Assembly: GCA_018334855.1 (NCBI GenBank)
Contig: JAGXLE010000088.1
Location: 1-6,568 of the forward strand
DNA length: 6,568 bases
Reading direction: 5' to 3'
Source of the DNA: Desulfobacterales bacterium
GTDB taxonomy: Bacteria; Desulfobacterota; Desulfobacteria; Desulfobacterales; Desulfosalsimonadaceae
The translations under genes and the position numbers were made by a program. Under the pieces are notes generated by a model, which saw nothing but the letters and a program-made list of their open reading frames with translations, made no database searches and was not told the origin of the DNA. This document shows, one piece after another, positions 5,723 through 6,568 of this stretch (the stretch's first letter is position 1; each line of letters starts with the position of its first letter).

Positions 5723-6568
5723 ATGATCCCGCCCGCCCATTTCTCACCCGACCCGAACCGGACCCGCCTTTCGGTAGCCATTGTGGGCGGCGGCCGCCGC
5801 TGTCTTTCACTTCTGCAGATGCTCCAGTCCGACGCTTTAAAGGACCTGAATGCCGAGATTGTGGGGGTTGCCGATACAAACCCGGATGCGGCCGGGTACA
5901 GTCATGCGGAAAAATCCGGTATATTTACGACATCCGACTTTCACCGTCTCTTTCAAATCTCAAATCTGGATCTGATCATAAATCTCACAGGGAGCCCTGA
6001 GGTCAGCCAGCAATTGATGGATTATGCACCTTCCGGGATCAGCGTATTTCCCCACGCCGGCTCCCGCCTCTTCCAGGAGATAGTCGAAAAGGTGCTTAGC
6101 GCTGCCCGGCAGATCGACCAGCAGGCCGATGAAATTTCAAGGGCCCAGGCATTTGCCCGGGCAATCGCCCAGGCTACGATTGTCGGCGTGATCGTGCTTG
6201 ACCGGAATTTCCGTATTGTGTGGATCAATGAAGCAGGCCTTCAAAGCGCCGGATTAACCCGGGAAGAAGCCCTGGGTCGTTACTGCTTCCAGGTCTCCCA
6301 TCAAAGGATAACTTCCTGCGCCGGCCCGGATGCGCCCTGCCCCATGCAGGAAACCCTGGAAACAGGCCAGGCAGCCCATGCCATGCATGAGCATCGCAGC
6401 GCGGACGGACACTCGACTTATTGCGATATCTCAACATATCCTCTGTTTAACCGGGCCGGGGAAGTGGTGGAGGTGGTGGAAATCGTCCGGGACATCACCG
6501 AGGATCTCAACGAGAAGTTTGAACAGCGGACCCGCGCGCTCAAGGAAAATCTAGCCCAGTTGGTGCAG
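5723..6568 (+). CDS. Rossmann-like plus PAS sensor protein, probable histidine kinase, 3' end outside window
   Basis: Open frame of 282 codons without a stop that continues past the right edge. Residues about 15-125 look like a dinucleotide-binding Rossmann domain: strand LSVAIVGGGRR with the glycine turn at 22-24, second strand AEIVGVADTNP ending in an acidic residue (D51) where NAD-type folds hold the ribose, then GIFTTSDFHRLF and LDLIINLTGSPE (82-93), as in the Gfo/Idh/MocA-like N-terminal fold. A helix (about 116-148) joins it to a PAS domain (about 145-260; GVIVLDRNFRIVWINEAG, closing with EIVRDITED). The PAS domain contains C188, H193, C199 and C206 in an array seen in many deltaproteobacterial PAS sensors, with C234 further on. 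The last visible residues (EKFEQRTRALKENLAQLVQ) begin a coiled coil of the type that precedes a kinase dimerisation domain, but no H-box is visible, so kinase is an inference. No membrane segment: a cytoplasmic sensor. A 9-base near-tandem duplication (6461-6478) encodes EVVEVV in the PAS domain. It probably has its own promoter, 207 bases beyond the flavoprotein gene. Confidence 0.88.
   Translation, partial: MIPPAHFSPDPNRTRLSVAIVGGGRRCLSLLQMLQSDALKDLNAEIVGVADTNPDAAGYSHAEKSGIFTTSDFHRLFQISNLDLIINLTGSPEVSQQLMDYAPSGISVFPHAGSRLFQEIVEKVLSAARQIDQQADEISRAQAFARAIAQATIVGVIVLDRNFRIVWINEAGLQSAGLTREEALGRYCFQVSHQRITSCAGPDAPCPMQETLETGQAAHAMHEHRSADGHSTYCDISTYPLFNRAGEVVEVVEIVRDITEDLNEKFEQRTRALKENLAQLVQ

Noticed and set aside
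5677..6000. A 107-codon plus-strand frame overlapping the start of the sensor gene
   Set aside because: The overlapping frame from 5723 has a ribosome binding site, a Rossmann pattern and stays open to the window end, whereas this frame gives a low-complexity basic and proline-rich product with no leader.
1..6568. CRISPR arrays, tRNA or rRNA genes, insertion sequences, riboswitch-like leaders
   Set aside because: No regularly spaced repeats, cloverleaf-like sequence, transposase motifs with terminal repeats or recognisable riboswitch core were seen on either strand.

Overview
The window looks like a chromosomal stretch from an anaerobic member of the Desulfobacterota (deltaproteobacterial sulfate-reducer type). 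This is an inference from gene style. It rests on a TPR-GAF-sigma54 activator, a cysteine-rich PAS domain ahead of a sensor kinase, a compact thioredoxin-reductase-like flavoprotein, and AAGGAG-type ribosome binding sites. No rRNA, tRNA, CRISPR array or insertion sequence was seen.

Layout from left to right. (1) A sigma54-dependent activator (positions 3-1829, +) enters from the left edge already open, so its true start lies outside the window. (2) Converging on it with a 38-base AT-rich gap is a minus-strand gene of about 352 codons (1868-2926) that ends in a J-domain with an intact HPD motif; its large N-terminal part is unrecognised. (3) A divergent intergenic region (2927-3115) holds a possible sigma54 promoter, two 8-base direct repeats one helical turn apart, a small inverted repeat and a sigma70-like promoter. 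(4) An apparent two-gene operon follows: an aldo/keto reductase with an added C-terminal fibronectin-III-like domain (3116-4558) and a thioredoxin-reductase-like flavoprotein (4601-5515). The flavoprotein keeps its CxxC but lacks the arginine-rich NADPH-phosphate motif. (5) A 207-base regulatory gap (5516-5722) has a perfect TTGACA -35 box and an extended -10, with an 8-base inverted repeat flanking the promoter. (6) The last gene (5723-6568, +) has a good ribosome binding site and runs open off the right edge. It encodes an N-terminal nucleotide-binding Rossmann-like domain, a PAS domain with a Cys/His array, and the beginning of a coiled coil, most likely the front half of a sensor histidine kinase.

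How the genes may work together (inference). The two central enzymes are both redox enzymes, a carbonyl reductase and a dithiol flavoprotein. They are flanked by a sigma54 activator and by a putative sensor whose N-terminal fold suggests it could read a dinucleotide such as NAD(H) or NADP(H). A redox-responsive module is therefore a reasonable hypothesis, but the sequence alone does not link the regulators to the operon. The left-hand regulator gene is visibly more AT-rich than the genes to its right, so a composition boundary near 1830-1870 may separate two unrelated neighbourhoods.
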